DNA of 64,000 nt. Source: Mucidula mucida (Eukaryota > Basidiomycota > Agaricomycetes > Agaricales > Physalacriaceae). The DNA is taken from contig JADNYV010000017.1 in NCBI GenBank assembly GCA_015501055.1, positions 310,001 to 374,000 of the forward strand, written 5' to 3'. Positions 54,525-64,000 of this stretch are shown here, piece by piece; positions within the stretch are counted from its first letter, which is position 1, and each line of letters starts with the position of its first letter. Below the pieces are notes generated by a model, which did no database searches, was not told where the DNA came from, and worked only from the letters and a program-made list of their open reading frames with translations. The position numbers were made by a program, and so were the translations under genes.

Positions 54525-57500
54525 CAGTGTTGTCCTATAGGGCAAACCTATAATTTGTTATAGCCCTTTACATCCTATAGCACGAGGGCTATACATTCGG
54601 GTTCCATGGTTATAGCCCTATAGCAAGGCTATAAGCCGTCGCATAATATACTTGTGTCACCCGCATCTGCGCAATGAAAATTTCGATTACTCCCTCTTAC
54701 CACTCGGTATCGTTCGCGTAGCAAGAGCCATGGGCAACAAAGGAGTTCTCTGGCAATACTTCCATCGTGGTGAGAAGCAAAATGCCAATCAGTATCGCGC
54801 CTACTGCCTCGCTTGCATCAAGCATAAACGTCCAGATAACGTACCTATCAACGTTGACGGGGATGTAGATCTTGCTCACGCAGAGGACTGGTTCGAAGAG
54901 GGTGTGTATTCGTTAATTCACTCCATCGTATGTGCTAACCACCGGGAAAAGCGGTCAAAGCCGCTGGCGAGAAGGGCAGTGTCCGTGGCAAGACTAGTGC
55001 CATGGCCCACCACCTCATCAATTGCCCGCGCGTCGCCAGCGATGTCAGAAAGGTTGCCGAACGAGAGAAAAGTAGGCTAGGGAATGCAAGGAAAGCACGA
55101 AAGGGCCTGTCCGTTGATAAAGATGATGCCGACGGTGGGGACGCTGACGACGAATCTGATCCCCAGCGCCCAGCCAAGCGAAAACGGCTTGAGGACACGA
55201 AAAGGCCATGAAACAGTCTCAGCTGAAGTTATTCAGCGGACTGAACATACCTTTCAAGCCCGAGCAGAAGACAATCGTGCAAGCCCAGTTTTTACGCGCC
55301 ACCGTATCCGCAAATCTCCCATTCCGTTGGACGGACGACCCAGAGATTATCAAGCTCTTCCTGATGATGCGTGCAACAGCCGACAATGTGATCCCCAAGC
55401 GCCGCGTGTTGGCTGGCCGCCTCCTCGACGACGCAGCAAAGCATGTTGATGAGGACATCCGCGGCTCTATTAAGGGTAAATATGTATCAGCATCGTAAGT
55501 GCTAGCATTTGAGTCATTATTTGCACTTACCGCCTACTAGATCTGACGGATGGAAGGATAATTCACGCAACAGTGTCACCGGTGTCCATGTCGCACGTCG
55601 AGGAAAGGTATGCGCACACTCCAAGTCAGTAATAAGTACTTATAACAGCATCAGTCATACCTTGTCAAGCTCTTAAAGACGAACAAGCAGAACAAAGATG
55701 GCGAGTCCTATTGCGAGTTCTTCTTGGCCATGATCGATACCACGGAGGAGGAGACGGGCTGCATCATAGTGCTGTTCTGCTGCGACAACAATGGCGGCAG
55801 TCATAAAGGTGGAGATCTGATGCCGAGAAAACGTGCATGGCTTCTCGTAGCTCCGTGCTGTGCGCATCAGGTACGTGATCTTCTGAGAACGCGACTCTTC
55901 TTAACTCCATATACACGTTAGTTTCAATTGATACTTGGTGATTACTTTAAAGAGAACGAGGAAGCCTCGGAATACGCGGAGAAGGCAACGGGACTGATTG
56001 GATGGTTCCTTAATCATCAGAAAGTCCGCGCAATCATTGACGACGTCCAGCAGACGAAGAACAGCTGCATTCTTGCATTCATCGTTGCCAATCTTACTCG
56101 ATGGACAACACATTTCCTTGCCTTTGACCGTCTTCTCACTCTCAAATCTTGTCTTCGCCACGCAGCTATCATCCATTGGGAGGAACTCATCAAAGCACAA
56201 GTTGGCGCGGCTAGTGCACGGAAGGAGCATCTCAAGCTCACGGCAGCAGCAGAGGAGCAAATCAACTTGATTGACGATGCGGACTTCTGGAAGGGATTGG
56301 AGGGTGTCGTTCAAGATATCAAGCCCATCTGTTACGGTACGAATATCAACCAAAGTGATCATACGCGACTCGACCAAGTTACACTCATGTTTGCTGGCAT
56401 CTATCGATACTTCGACAAGCATAAGGTGCGGTCGGTTGCCGCCGGCATGAAGAAGCGGATAGAAAAACGCTGGAAGGCACTGGACCAATCCATCTTCGTC
56501 TTCGCACTCATCCTCAATCCGTATGAGGGTATGACTCGCTTTGGGAAGAATGCCGGCGCGAATCCTTTTGCATTGAATTCAGCCTTCATGGAGGTGTGTA
56601 TCATTAATCTACTCCTGATTACCTGTTCTGAGCTCTGTATAGCTGTACAAGCGTGTCAAGTCTCGTCCCGACAAGAAGAGTTCCGAGGCTACTGACAAGA
56701 CACCCGAGGAGCTTGCTGCTGTTGCCGAAAAGCTCAAGGCTGTCAAGGCTGCTAAGGAAGGTGCAGTTTCAACGGCTTTTATGGCGTACTTGGCTGGACG
56801 GGGATCGTTTCAACACTGGAAGGAGCATGAGGCAGCATTTACAGAGAGCAATGTGCGTCATCTACTGTTGCAGTCTGTCGCGCGCGACAAGGCTTGCACT
56901 CATCTATTCGACAGCCCGATAAGGATCCCATTATCGTCTGGGAGCAGTTCCTTGATGACGAGTCGACAAGTGAGCTTGCTGAGTTCGCTATTATGCTCTT
57001 GGACCTCGTCGTCAACCAAGCTGGTATGGAGCGCTCATTTTCTGATGCCAAAGTCAAGAAGACAGATCGAAGAAACCGGCTGGGACTGCCAAAACTGGAG
57101 AAACTCTCAAAGGTGCATCTCTTAGTATTGTTGCATTTCTATGCTAACTCAGCTTTAGATTGGTGCTGGCCTTCGCAACAAACACATTACAAGTGGGATT
57201 ACGCAGAAGAGGGAGAAGCGCGAGAACCACGATACGACTCGCGTTCAATCTCTACTTAACGTCCCACGGTACGCCGACATCCTTGATGGATCAGACAGCT
57301 CGGATAGCCCTGACCGTGAGGAGCGTCCACATCGGCGTATTCTTGTCCGCTCGAAGAAGGACTGGCGGAGGGAGATGAAGAAATGGATACAGGAGGAGCG
57401 GAATGCAAGCGAGGATGATCTCTCGGATGACGGTACACCAGTTGCTGCACCTGCCGCGTCACGTTCAAAATTTCTTCCGGCATCACTCGCAACACTGTTT

Positions 57501-57771
57501 GGGGGTGATGGAGCAGCACGTCCGGTGGAAACGACTGGTATGTGCACGCGCCAGCGCCCGGTTCTTGATGAGGAAGCCCGGCTGATGGAGCTATTGGGTG
57601 CGGAGTACTCTGATGAGCCGCCAGATGATGGGGAACTGGAGGGATCAGGCGATGATTTTACGGCATAATTTCCTACTTATAGGGCTATAATGTCACTCGT
57701 ATTATAGGTCTATAGCAGTTAAGGGCTATACAAAAATCTGGGGCTTAAATAAGGCCTATAGGACAACACTG
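54525..57771 (+). mobile_element. hAT DNA transposon, 3247 bp, nested in the Ty3 element
   Basis: Terminal inverted repeats CAGTGTTGTCCTATAGG (17 bases, perfect) are at both ends. They are flanked by a perfect 8-bp duplication CGGAGCGG (54517-54524 and 57772-57779). Subterminal regions of about 130 bases on each side carry many copies of the word TATAGCCC or its complement, probable transposase-binding sites. The interior encodes one spliced transposase gene. The perfect ends and duplication point to a young insertion. Confidence 0.95.
54730..57668 (+). CDS. hAT transposase with BED zinc finger and C-terminal dimerisation domain
   Basis: Exons as read: 54730-54901, 54952 to about 55494, 55541-55607, 55649-55870, 55922-56593, 56643-56852, 56915-57112 and 57159-57668. 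The BED-type finger is split over the first two exons (VLWQYFHRGEKQ, YCLACI, then MAHHLINCPRVA). A central catalytic region runs through SDGWKDNSRNSVTG, CCAHQFQLILGDYFKENEEA and VANLTRWTTHFLAFDRLL. The hAT dimerisation motif is NQAGMERSFSDAKVKKTDRR with NRLGLPKLEKL. Around 55200 the frame changes (KRP-stop to AMKQSQLK) without an obvious intron. One frameshift or an unrecognised intron there decides whether it is active. The C-terminal tail is acidic. Confidence 0.8.
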
Positions 57772-57789
57772 CGGAGCGGAGAGAGAGAG

Positions 57790-60700
57790 AAGCAACGGAA
57801 GAGAAGGTGATGGCAATCAGAGCGTTGACAAAGGAAGCTGCGGTGGAAGTTGTGACGGAGTTAAAAAAGTTGAGGAAGTACATCCGGGGAACAAAGGGGC
57901 AAGACATGAAACTCCGAGTAACCATAGAGAGCGTGCACACAGGCTCTGAATGGGAAACAAGTGCCCTTCTTAACAGTGGAGCAATGGGTTCTTGCGTCAA
58001 TAAAGAATTCATCGAGAAGAACGGACTTCTGATCAAGGAGTTACCGGTTAAGTGCGGATGGAACCCTAAACAAGGGAGGAGCAATTGAAGGTTTTGTGGA
58101 GGTCCGGATGAAGATCGGTGATCACGCCGAAAAGATTGAGTTGGCCGTCACCAATCTTGGCAAAACAAGTATCTTTTTGGGGCTAGATTGGTTACGATAT
58201 CACAACCCCACGATCAACTGGACGGAATCCACATTGACTTTTGATCGATGCCCAGACCGTTGCGGTTATCTACCCAAGTATGACTTGCCAGAAGATGAAG
58301 GAGAAGATGTAGAAGAGAAGCTGGAGGAGGGAGAGTGTTTGTTCTGGATGGACTGGGACAACTATCGCAAAAGTGGTGAAAAGCTGAGATCACAACAGCC
58401 TTCGTCTGCTGCTGCACCTTACATCGAGGAATTTTCCAATGTATTTAGCAAGGCGGACTTTGACAAGTTACCGGAGTGAAGACCCTGGGATCACGCAATA
58501 GAACTTATGCCTGGTTCCAAACCGGTTGACTGCAAGGTCTATCCCCTTAGTCCATCCGAGCAGAAGGCATTAGACGAGTTCTTGGAGGAAAACATACACA
58601 TGGGATGCATATGGCCATCAATCTCACCCATGGCGTCACCATTCTTCTTTGTCAAGAAGAAGGACGGAAGCCTTCGGCCAGTGCAGGATTATTGGAAATT
58701 GAATGACATGACGATGAAAACTGATACCCCTTACCATTGATCCAAGAACTTATCGACAAGCTGAAGGGAGCGAAGTGTTTCACAAAGATGGATGTCCGAT
58801 GGGGTTACAATAACATCCGGATCAAAGACGGTGATGAGTGGAAAGCGGTGTTTAGAACAAACCGAGGGCTGTTTGAGCCATTAGTAATGTTTTTCGGACT
58901 CACAAACTCGCCGGCAACGTTCCAATCGTTCATGAATCACATTCTGAAGGAGTTGATTGATGAGGGACATGTTATAGTATACTTAGACGATATACTTATC
59001 TTTACAAACACTCTTGAGGAGCATAGACAGATTATACGCAGGGTATTAGAAATATTACGAGTAAATAAGTTGTATTTAAAACCCGAGAAATGTAGTTTCG
59101 AGGCACATACTGTAGATTACTTGGGAGTTATTGTTGGAGGAGGAGGAGTGAAGATGGATCCGGCAAAAGTGGCCGTAGTAAAGGAATGAACGGAGCCGAC
59201 GAAGAAGAAGGAAGTACAGTCATTCCTGGGCTTCTGCAACTTCTACCGACGTTTCATCAGGGGATTTGCGGGAGTAGCGAAGCCATTGACATTGCTAACC
59301 GGGAAGGGCGAGTGGGTTTGGGGCTTGGAGCAGCACAAGGCGTTTGAGGAGCTGAAACGAAGGATGACGGAGGAACCCGTCCTGATTGTACCACGCGACA
59401 ACGGCAAGTTTTGAGTTGAGGCAGACTCCTCGAACTATGCGAACGGGGCAGTTCTTTCCCAGTTGGTTGACGGAAAATGGAGACCAGTAGCCTTTCGGTC
59501 TCGCGCGCTGAACAAAGTAGAGCGCAATTATGAGATCTACGACAAAGAGATGATGGCTATTATGGACTCAATTGACAACTGGAGGCAATATCTCCTTGGA
59601 GCAAAGGAAACGGTGGAGGTGTTTACCGATCATCAAAACCTCCAGTACTTCCGAAAGCCACAGAAGCTGAATTGGAGGCAGGCAAGATGGGTTACGGAGT
59701 TGGCGGAGTATGACATACAGATGATTCACAAGCCGGGCAAGACAATGGGAAAAGCTGATGCCTTGTCAAGGATGACAGGCCTTGAGAAGGGGGAAAAAGA
59801 TAACGAAAACATTGTTTTACTAAAACCGGAGTTTTTTATATCACAAATTCAATTTTCTTTACATACAGTAGCTACGCCGGAGGACGAATTACTTAACAAA
59901 ATCAAACAAAGAAAAGGAAACAAGGACAGATACATACAAAAAGCATTAGAAAACAAAGAAAAAGGATGGGAAGAGAAGGAAAATGGACTTATTATATGGA
60001 AAGATTGTATTTACATACCGAAGGACAAGGAATTGCAGGGAAAAGTTATTGGAATGCATCATGATGCACAGCTTGCAGGGCATCCGGGACGGTACAAGAC
60101 TCTCGAGTTGATCACATGCACCTATTGGTGGCCAGGAATCAGCCAAGACGTCCGCGAATACGTGGAAGGGTGTCAAAAATGCCAAGTTACAAAGTCACAT
60201 CGCACAAAACCGGCTGCACCCCTACATCCTATAGACGTACCAAGCAAACCATGAGAGAAAGTTGGGACGGACATGATCGGCGAGTTGCCGGAGTTGGGAG
60301 GATACAATGCGATCAGCACGTTTGTGGACCATTTCACAAAGCGGTTACGCATTATACCAACACACATCACCCTGACGTCAGAAGGCATGGCTCGTATTTA
60401 CCGTGATCAAATCTTCCCCATACATGGATTGCCGCGACAGATGATACACAATCGAGGTCCACAATACCACTCGCGTTTCATGAAGGAGTTGTACCGGCTG
60501 TTGGGCATCGAAGGAACCTTTACAACGGCGTATCATCCACAGGCAAACGGACAGACAGAACGGTTAAACCAAGAGATAGAACATTTCTTACGGTTATTTG
60601 TCAACTACCATCAGAACGACTGGCACGAATGGCTACCCTCTGCCGAATTTGTTTACAATGATCGGGTACACTGGCAACCAAAGTCACTGCATTCTTCGCA

Positions 60701-61400
60701 GACATGGGCAGACACCCCTACAAAGGCACCACTCCAAAAACGGCATCAAGAAATGAGACTGCACAGGAGTTTGCCGACGGCATGAGGAAAACATGGGATG
60801 AAGTGGGGTCAGCATTGAAGAAGGCAAAGGAGGACATGAAACGGTTTTATGACAGGAAGCGGACAGACGCAGTAGAGTACAAGGAGGGCGACAAAGTATG
60901 GCTGGAAGGGACAAATCTCAGCACAGACCAACCAATGAAGAAGCTTGATGACAAACGCTTGGGCCGTTCAAAGTGATAAGAAAGTTGGGACAAGTTCTTA
61001 CAAGCTCCAGATCCCTCACACGTGGAAAGCATCCATCCGTGTTCAATAAGCCCTGCTGACGCCTTACACAGCCCCAATTTCCGACACAACCCCAAGACAT
61101 GGTCCACCACCTGTGCTGGAAGGCGCCGACCGGAATGGGAGGTTGAGAAAGTGGTTAATTCCCGGAAGTACCGCGGGGGTTTCCAATACAAGGTTCACTG
61201 GAAGGGTTATGGCACACACAACAGACATGGGAACCGGCATGCAATCTCAAGAATGCCACGAAGCTATTCGTGATTTCCACCAGCAGTACCCAAACAAGCC
61301 GAAGCCACCTGCGCTTGCTCGCATTGAAGTTCCCATGTCGCAATTTCCATCACATCTATTCCGACCCATGCCACCGCCTGACATCAACCTCTTGATGTCA
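57790..61400 (+). pseudogene. pol of the Ty3 element: protease, RT, RNase H, integrase, chromodomain
   Basis: The protease region (about 57960) reads LLNSGAMGS, with Asn in place of the catalytic Asp. Reverse transcriptase (58500-59400) retains VYLDDILIF and [12 protein letters not shown]. RNase H (59400-59830) retains DKEMMAIMDSIDNWRQYL. Integrase (about 60040-60780) has the HHCC zinc site (HHDAQLAGHPGR, CQKCQ), an intact first Asp, and HNRGPQ where an Asp is expected. A chromodomain (WEVEKVVNSRKYRGGFQYKV, HWKGYG) is at about 61135-61215. Stops lie at 58477, 59187, 59412 and 60252. Frameshifts lie near 58075, near 58735 and in the 3' part (near 60695 and 61210). Confidence 0.88.
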
Positions 61401-61470
61401 CACTACCCTCTGCGGCCCTCATGGAGCGACTCTGGCACAGAATGGAACTTGTGCCTTAAGGAGGGGGTGA

Positions 61471-61888
61471 TGTTATGAATTGCCATATTTTCACATTTTC
61501 ATATCTCATCATATCTTATCGGGGGCCTTGTCTTATCAACCAACGGACTGTTTCATCATCTGTTTCGTCACCGATCATACTCCTGTTCATTACCGAAGCC
61601 GTACTCATGTTGGACACACGCCTAACACATGGATGACATCATACATGCCAACACCTCATGGATTCCCATTGTATACACACCACCGACACTCGTAGCACAC
61701 ATGGTCGTTTCAGTATTATTACTTACATGCAGTTACCACTCGTATTTAATGGTTTCACGGACTAGTAGCATACAACACTGGGTCAAGGGCGTGGAGTTAT
61801 CCCTAGCGGAAACACGTATGGACAAGGAGTCCCAAACACAGGCTTACTAGTATATAAGTAGTAATGTAGTATCATTGTACTTTAGTTC
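61471..61888 (+). repeat. 3' LTR, apparently truncated
   Basis: It matches 52355-52773 from TGTTATGAATTG to TTTAGTTC, then diverges completely. The purine-rich tract at 61458-61470 precedes it. The flank after 61888 does not repeat the bases before 52355, so no target duplication is visible. Confidence 0.8.
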
Positions 61889-62175
61889 CGATCTCGTTTA
61901 TACACCTGGCCTAGCCTAGTCTTACGAACGCGAACGCTTTTTTCCTTAGTTCTTGCTGTGGTACCTGGTTGAGTCTCGTGGCTTAGTCAGTTGCTAACAA
62001 CAGGTTGGTCCGTGTTAGGTATAGCAACCGTTCAATGGGCCCCTAACCCACCTTCTTCTTCTTCCCACCCCACTTGAGAAGATATATATTCACCGCTAAC
62101 CGCCCCTAACCCCCCTAACCACAAATCCTAATCCTTTCCTAACCTGCAACACTTAGGCTTTGGGTATCCGAAGCC
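61889..62175. other. Unassigned sequence with CCCCTAACC motifs
   Basis: No gene is recognised. Scattered CCCCTAACC words near 62040-62135 are irregular and not a telomere array. Confidence 0.45.
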
Positions 62176-62177
62176 TA

Positions 62178-62531
62178 CTAGAGATTACATCATGATGTAA
62201 AATGCACATTACAATCTAAAATCTGCTTAATTGACTGCTTAATATGTGATATTGTTGCCGGAGTTTGGCGGGACAGACTCAAGCATACCATCATCATCAT
62301 CTTGAAAAAAAAAACCAAAGCAAGATTCACCACAATCAAAATGCAAATGTTACAGGTTAATGTAAATCATGATCTCTCTATCTCAGTGATGAAATGTTTT
62401 GACCCTCATATGTGCACTGCACACCAATAAGTTGATTCTGCAAAAGACCAAAGTACATATCTACTGTCTGGAGGTATATCAAGCGGATTTTACATTGTGA
62501 TGTGCATTTTACACAGTGATGTAATCCCTAG
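62178..62531. mobile_element. Tc1/mariner-type MITE, 354 bp
   Basis: Terminal inverted repeats of about 46 bases start CTAGAGATTACATCATGATG on the left and CTAGGGATTACATCACTGTG on the right (complement), with few mismatches. Both sides are flanked by TA (62176-62177 and 62532-62533), the target-site duplication of the Tc1/mariner superfamily. The interior is AT-rich and non-coding. Confidence 0.85.
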
Positions 62532-62533
62532 TA

Positions 62534-63018
62534 AGTGTTGGGCGCACTAACACGTGCGGAGTCACCAACTCACCCTAACCTACCCTTTGAACCTTAACTG
62601 GTGCCACAGATCAATTACTAATTTTGGCATCTTCATTGCATGGCAGTGCGCCCGGGTGTGCATGTGCACCCCCCCCCCCCCAAGTGTGAGTGTGCACAGT
62701 CTGGCCCGGTGTGAATGTGGTGATAGTTGTAAACACTCCCTCTGTGGCCATGCAATCATAATGCACAAGTAATGCATCCGGAAAATATTGCGGTGAGTAG
62801 AGCCAAAGGTAACACCGACATATGTAAACGACTCAGTGTACTTCACAAGTGACCCCACGAGCGTTGTACGGGGTAGCTTTTTTGGCAGTTCACCAAACAC
62901 CATAACCCATGACTTCAGATTGTTTATTATTTCGACCACAGAGGTCTAATCGTGATTATCAGGGACTGAGGTTGCGAGTGGAATATTCTATGATGCAGAA
63001 GATGACACTATACAAGGA
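62534..63018. other. Intergenic, no recognisable gene
   Basis: 3' flank of the phosphotransferase gene (minus strand). It contains a run of about 14 C near 62670. No gene is recognised. Confidence 0.5.
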
Positions 63019-64000
63019 TCATGTACGATATACTGCTACTTCCGACAAAACGCGATTCATTAGATCGACTAATGTCGCTGGACTAACCATGAGACTTATG
63101 ACCTGACACGCTCTCTCCAGGACAGTCATCAGGCAACCCTTTCTGCACTGAGACCTCCAGACAGCGGGATCCGGAAAGTGCGACTCGCACTCAGCATCAT
63201 AAAGCGCGCGAAGTTCCGCAGCACATGGACCTGCGTAGAACAGGAATTCGGGAGTACTCGTCAGGTTCCACAATGGCGTGGTACTGGCGCACTCCCAATC
63301 CAGCAGTGTCAACTGAGACGGGTCGTCTGCGGAAATCATGATATTTCTGTTGTTGAGGTCGGGATGCGCCAGGGCGAAGGGCCCGAAAGAATGGGGAAAA
63401 GGCTCGTCGAGTCCAGGAAGGGCAGACACGACTTCTGCAAGCTTGTCGTAGATCGCAAGGTAACCTGTAAGAATGGAATCCCACCCAATGGTCGTAAGAT
63501 CCTCTTCACGCCATTTCTCTTGTAGCTCGGTCTGGTGGGATAAAGTAGATGTACGCTCACGGGCAACGCAAGCTAACAGGTACTCGCGCTCGGAACGCCA
63601 TGGACCTGAATCCAGAGACATATCTCCGGTAAAAAACCAAGGGGGGCAAGGTGGGAGCATTGGACCGATGTCTGGTCCTCCGGACTCACTATTGGTCGCA
63701 GGGTATAGGCTTCCAATTCTATCAAACTTCGTCTGGGCGAGCGAAGCGACGATTTTTGCGAGCTCTTTGATTGACACGCGTTGATCGTCAAGGGACATTG
63801 TCTGCCATCTTTTTTCGAGCGTCATATCGAGAACCTAGGACGAGGATCAGAAGAGTCGGGCTTGTAGCAGGAAAAAGAATGAGCAAACCTTTTCCATAAT
63901 CATGAAGGGAGCACGAGCCTCGTTCTCATCCGTCGGGTCGTAGTATATAATGGTGGGCACTGAAATATCAGTGTTCTGTGCCAACCAAGAGATTGTGGCG
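63019..64000 (-). CDS. Aminoglycoside-phosphotransferase-like kinase (APH family), 5' end outside window
   Basis: Two exons are visible: 64000-63889 (continuing beyond the window) and 63834-63019, joined over a 54-base intron (GTTTGC to CCTAG). The product contains PFMIMEKVLD (the part after the nucleotide lysine region), FALAHPDLNNRNIMIS (the HxDLxxxN catalytic loop) and LTLLDWECAS (the metal-binding Asp in place of DFG). These are hallmarks of the APH/choline-kinase fold. Mushrooms have many such genes, usually with unknown small-molecule substrates; drug resistance is not implied. The N-terminal lobe is largely missing from the window, and the stop is at 63019. Confidence 0.8.

Larger units (their letters stand above)
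52355..61888 (+). mobile_element. Decayed Ty3/chromovirus LTR retrotransposon, interrupted by a hAT element
   Basis: Matching LTR sequence starts with TGTTATGAATTGCC at 52355 and 61471. The second copy directly follows a purine tract (AAGGAGGGGGTGA). Between them lie, in order, gag with a zinc knuckle, protease, reverse transcriptase, RNase H, integrase and a chromodomain. This is the Ty3 order and marks the chromovirus branch. About 3.25 kb in the gag-pol interval is a younger hAT insertion. Many stops and several frameshifts make this copy inactive. Confidence 0.9.

Noticed and set aside
62040..62135. CCCCTAACC words resembling telomere repeats
   Set aside because: Irregular spacing and sequence; not a tandem array, and the window continues with a normal gene.

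Overview
The window looks like nuclear DNA of a mushroom-forming basidiomycete (Agaricomycetes). Genes are split by many introns of about 46-60 bases. The gene content is typical of that class: an AA9 polysaccharide monooxygenase, F-box-like repeat families, a WW-domain membrane protein, a small four-helix DUF7704-type protein, intron-bearing tRNAs, a chromovirus-type Ty3 retrotransposon and a hAT transposon. I cannot name the species.

Region 1 (about 0.2-31.4 kb) is dominated by an inverted segmental duplication. A roughly 2.6 kb segment at 830-3489 recurs reversed and nearly identical at 28195-30752. It carries the 5' half and upstream region of a three-zinc-finger, coiled-coil gene. The right copy (29681-31414) is intact; the left copy is broken by a 19-bp deletion. 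The roughly 24.7 kb between the arms holds three intact housekeeping-type genes: an 861-residue WW/multi-pass membrane protein (11 exons), a protein kinase (5 exons) and a uric acid/xanthine permease (10 exons). The kinase and permease end tail to tail, 18 bp apart. Around them lie decayed genes: a lactonase, an aldo/keto reductase, a serine-protease-like gene and several F-box-like copies. The F-box-like copy at 26023-27095 is intact.

Region 2 (31.4-52 kb) alternates single-copy genes with small elements. It contains a degenerate tandem repeat array (32.4-33.5 kb), an orphan 414-residue gene, two hAT-type MITEs with target-site duplications, and a head-to-head gene pair (38.3-39.2 kb). It also has two more broken F-box-like genes, three intact tRNA genes and one tRNA pseudogene, an AA9 monooxygenase and an alpha/beta hydrolase. 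A foldback element and the decayed end of a non-LTR retrotransposon follow. All three tRNA-Lys loci are followed at about the same distance by an end of the same hAT MITE family.

Region 3 (52-62.5 kb) is a nested transposon block. A decayed Ty3/chromovirus element (52355-61888) was split by a younger hAT transposon (54525-57771) with perfect terminal repeats, an 8-bp target duplication and a nearly intact transposase. The Ty3 element has been inactivated largely by C:G to T:A type changes. A Tc1/mariner-type MITE lies just beyond it. The window ends in a partial aminoglycoside-phosphotransferase-like gene.

The multi-exon genes read cleanly through up to 11 exons while their neighbours carry several frameshifts each. 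The broken genes are therefore more likely real decay than sequencing error. No genuinely new multi-gene system is evident. The most unusual signals are the tRNA-Lys/MITE association, the mosaic inverted duplication and the mutation pattern of the retroelement.
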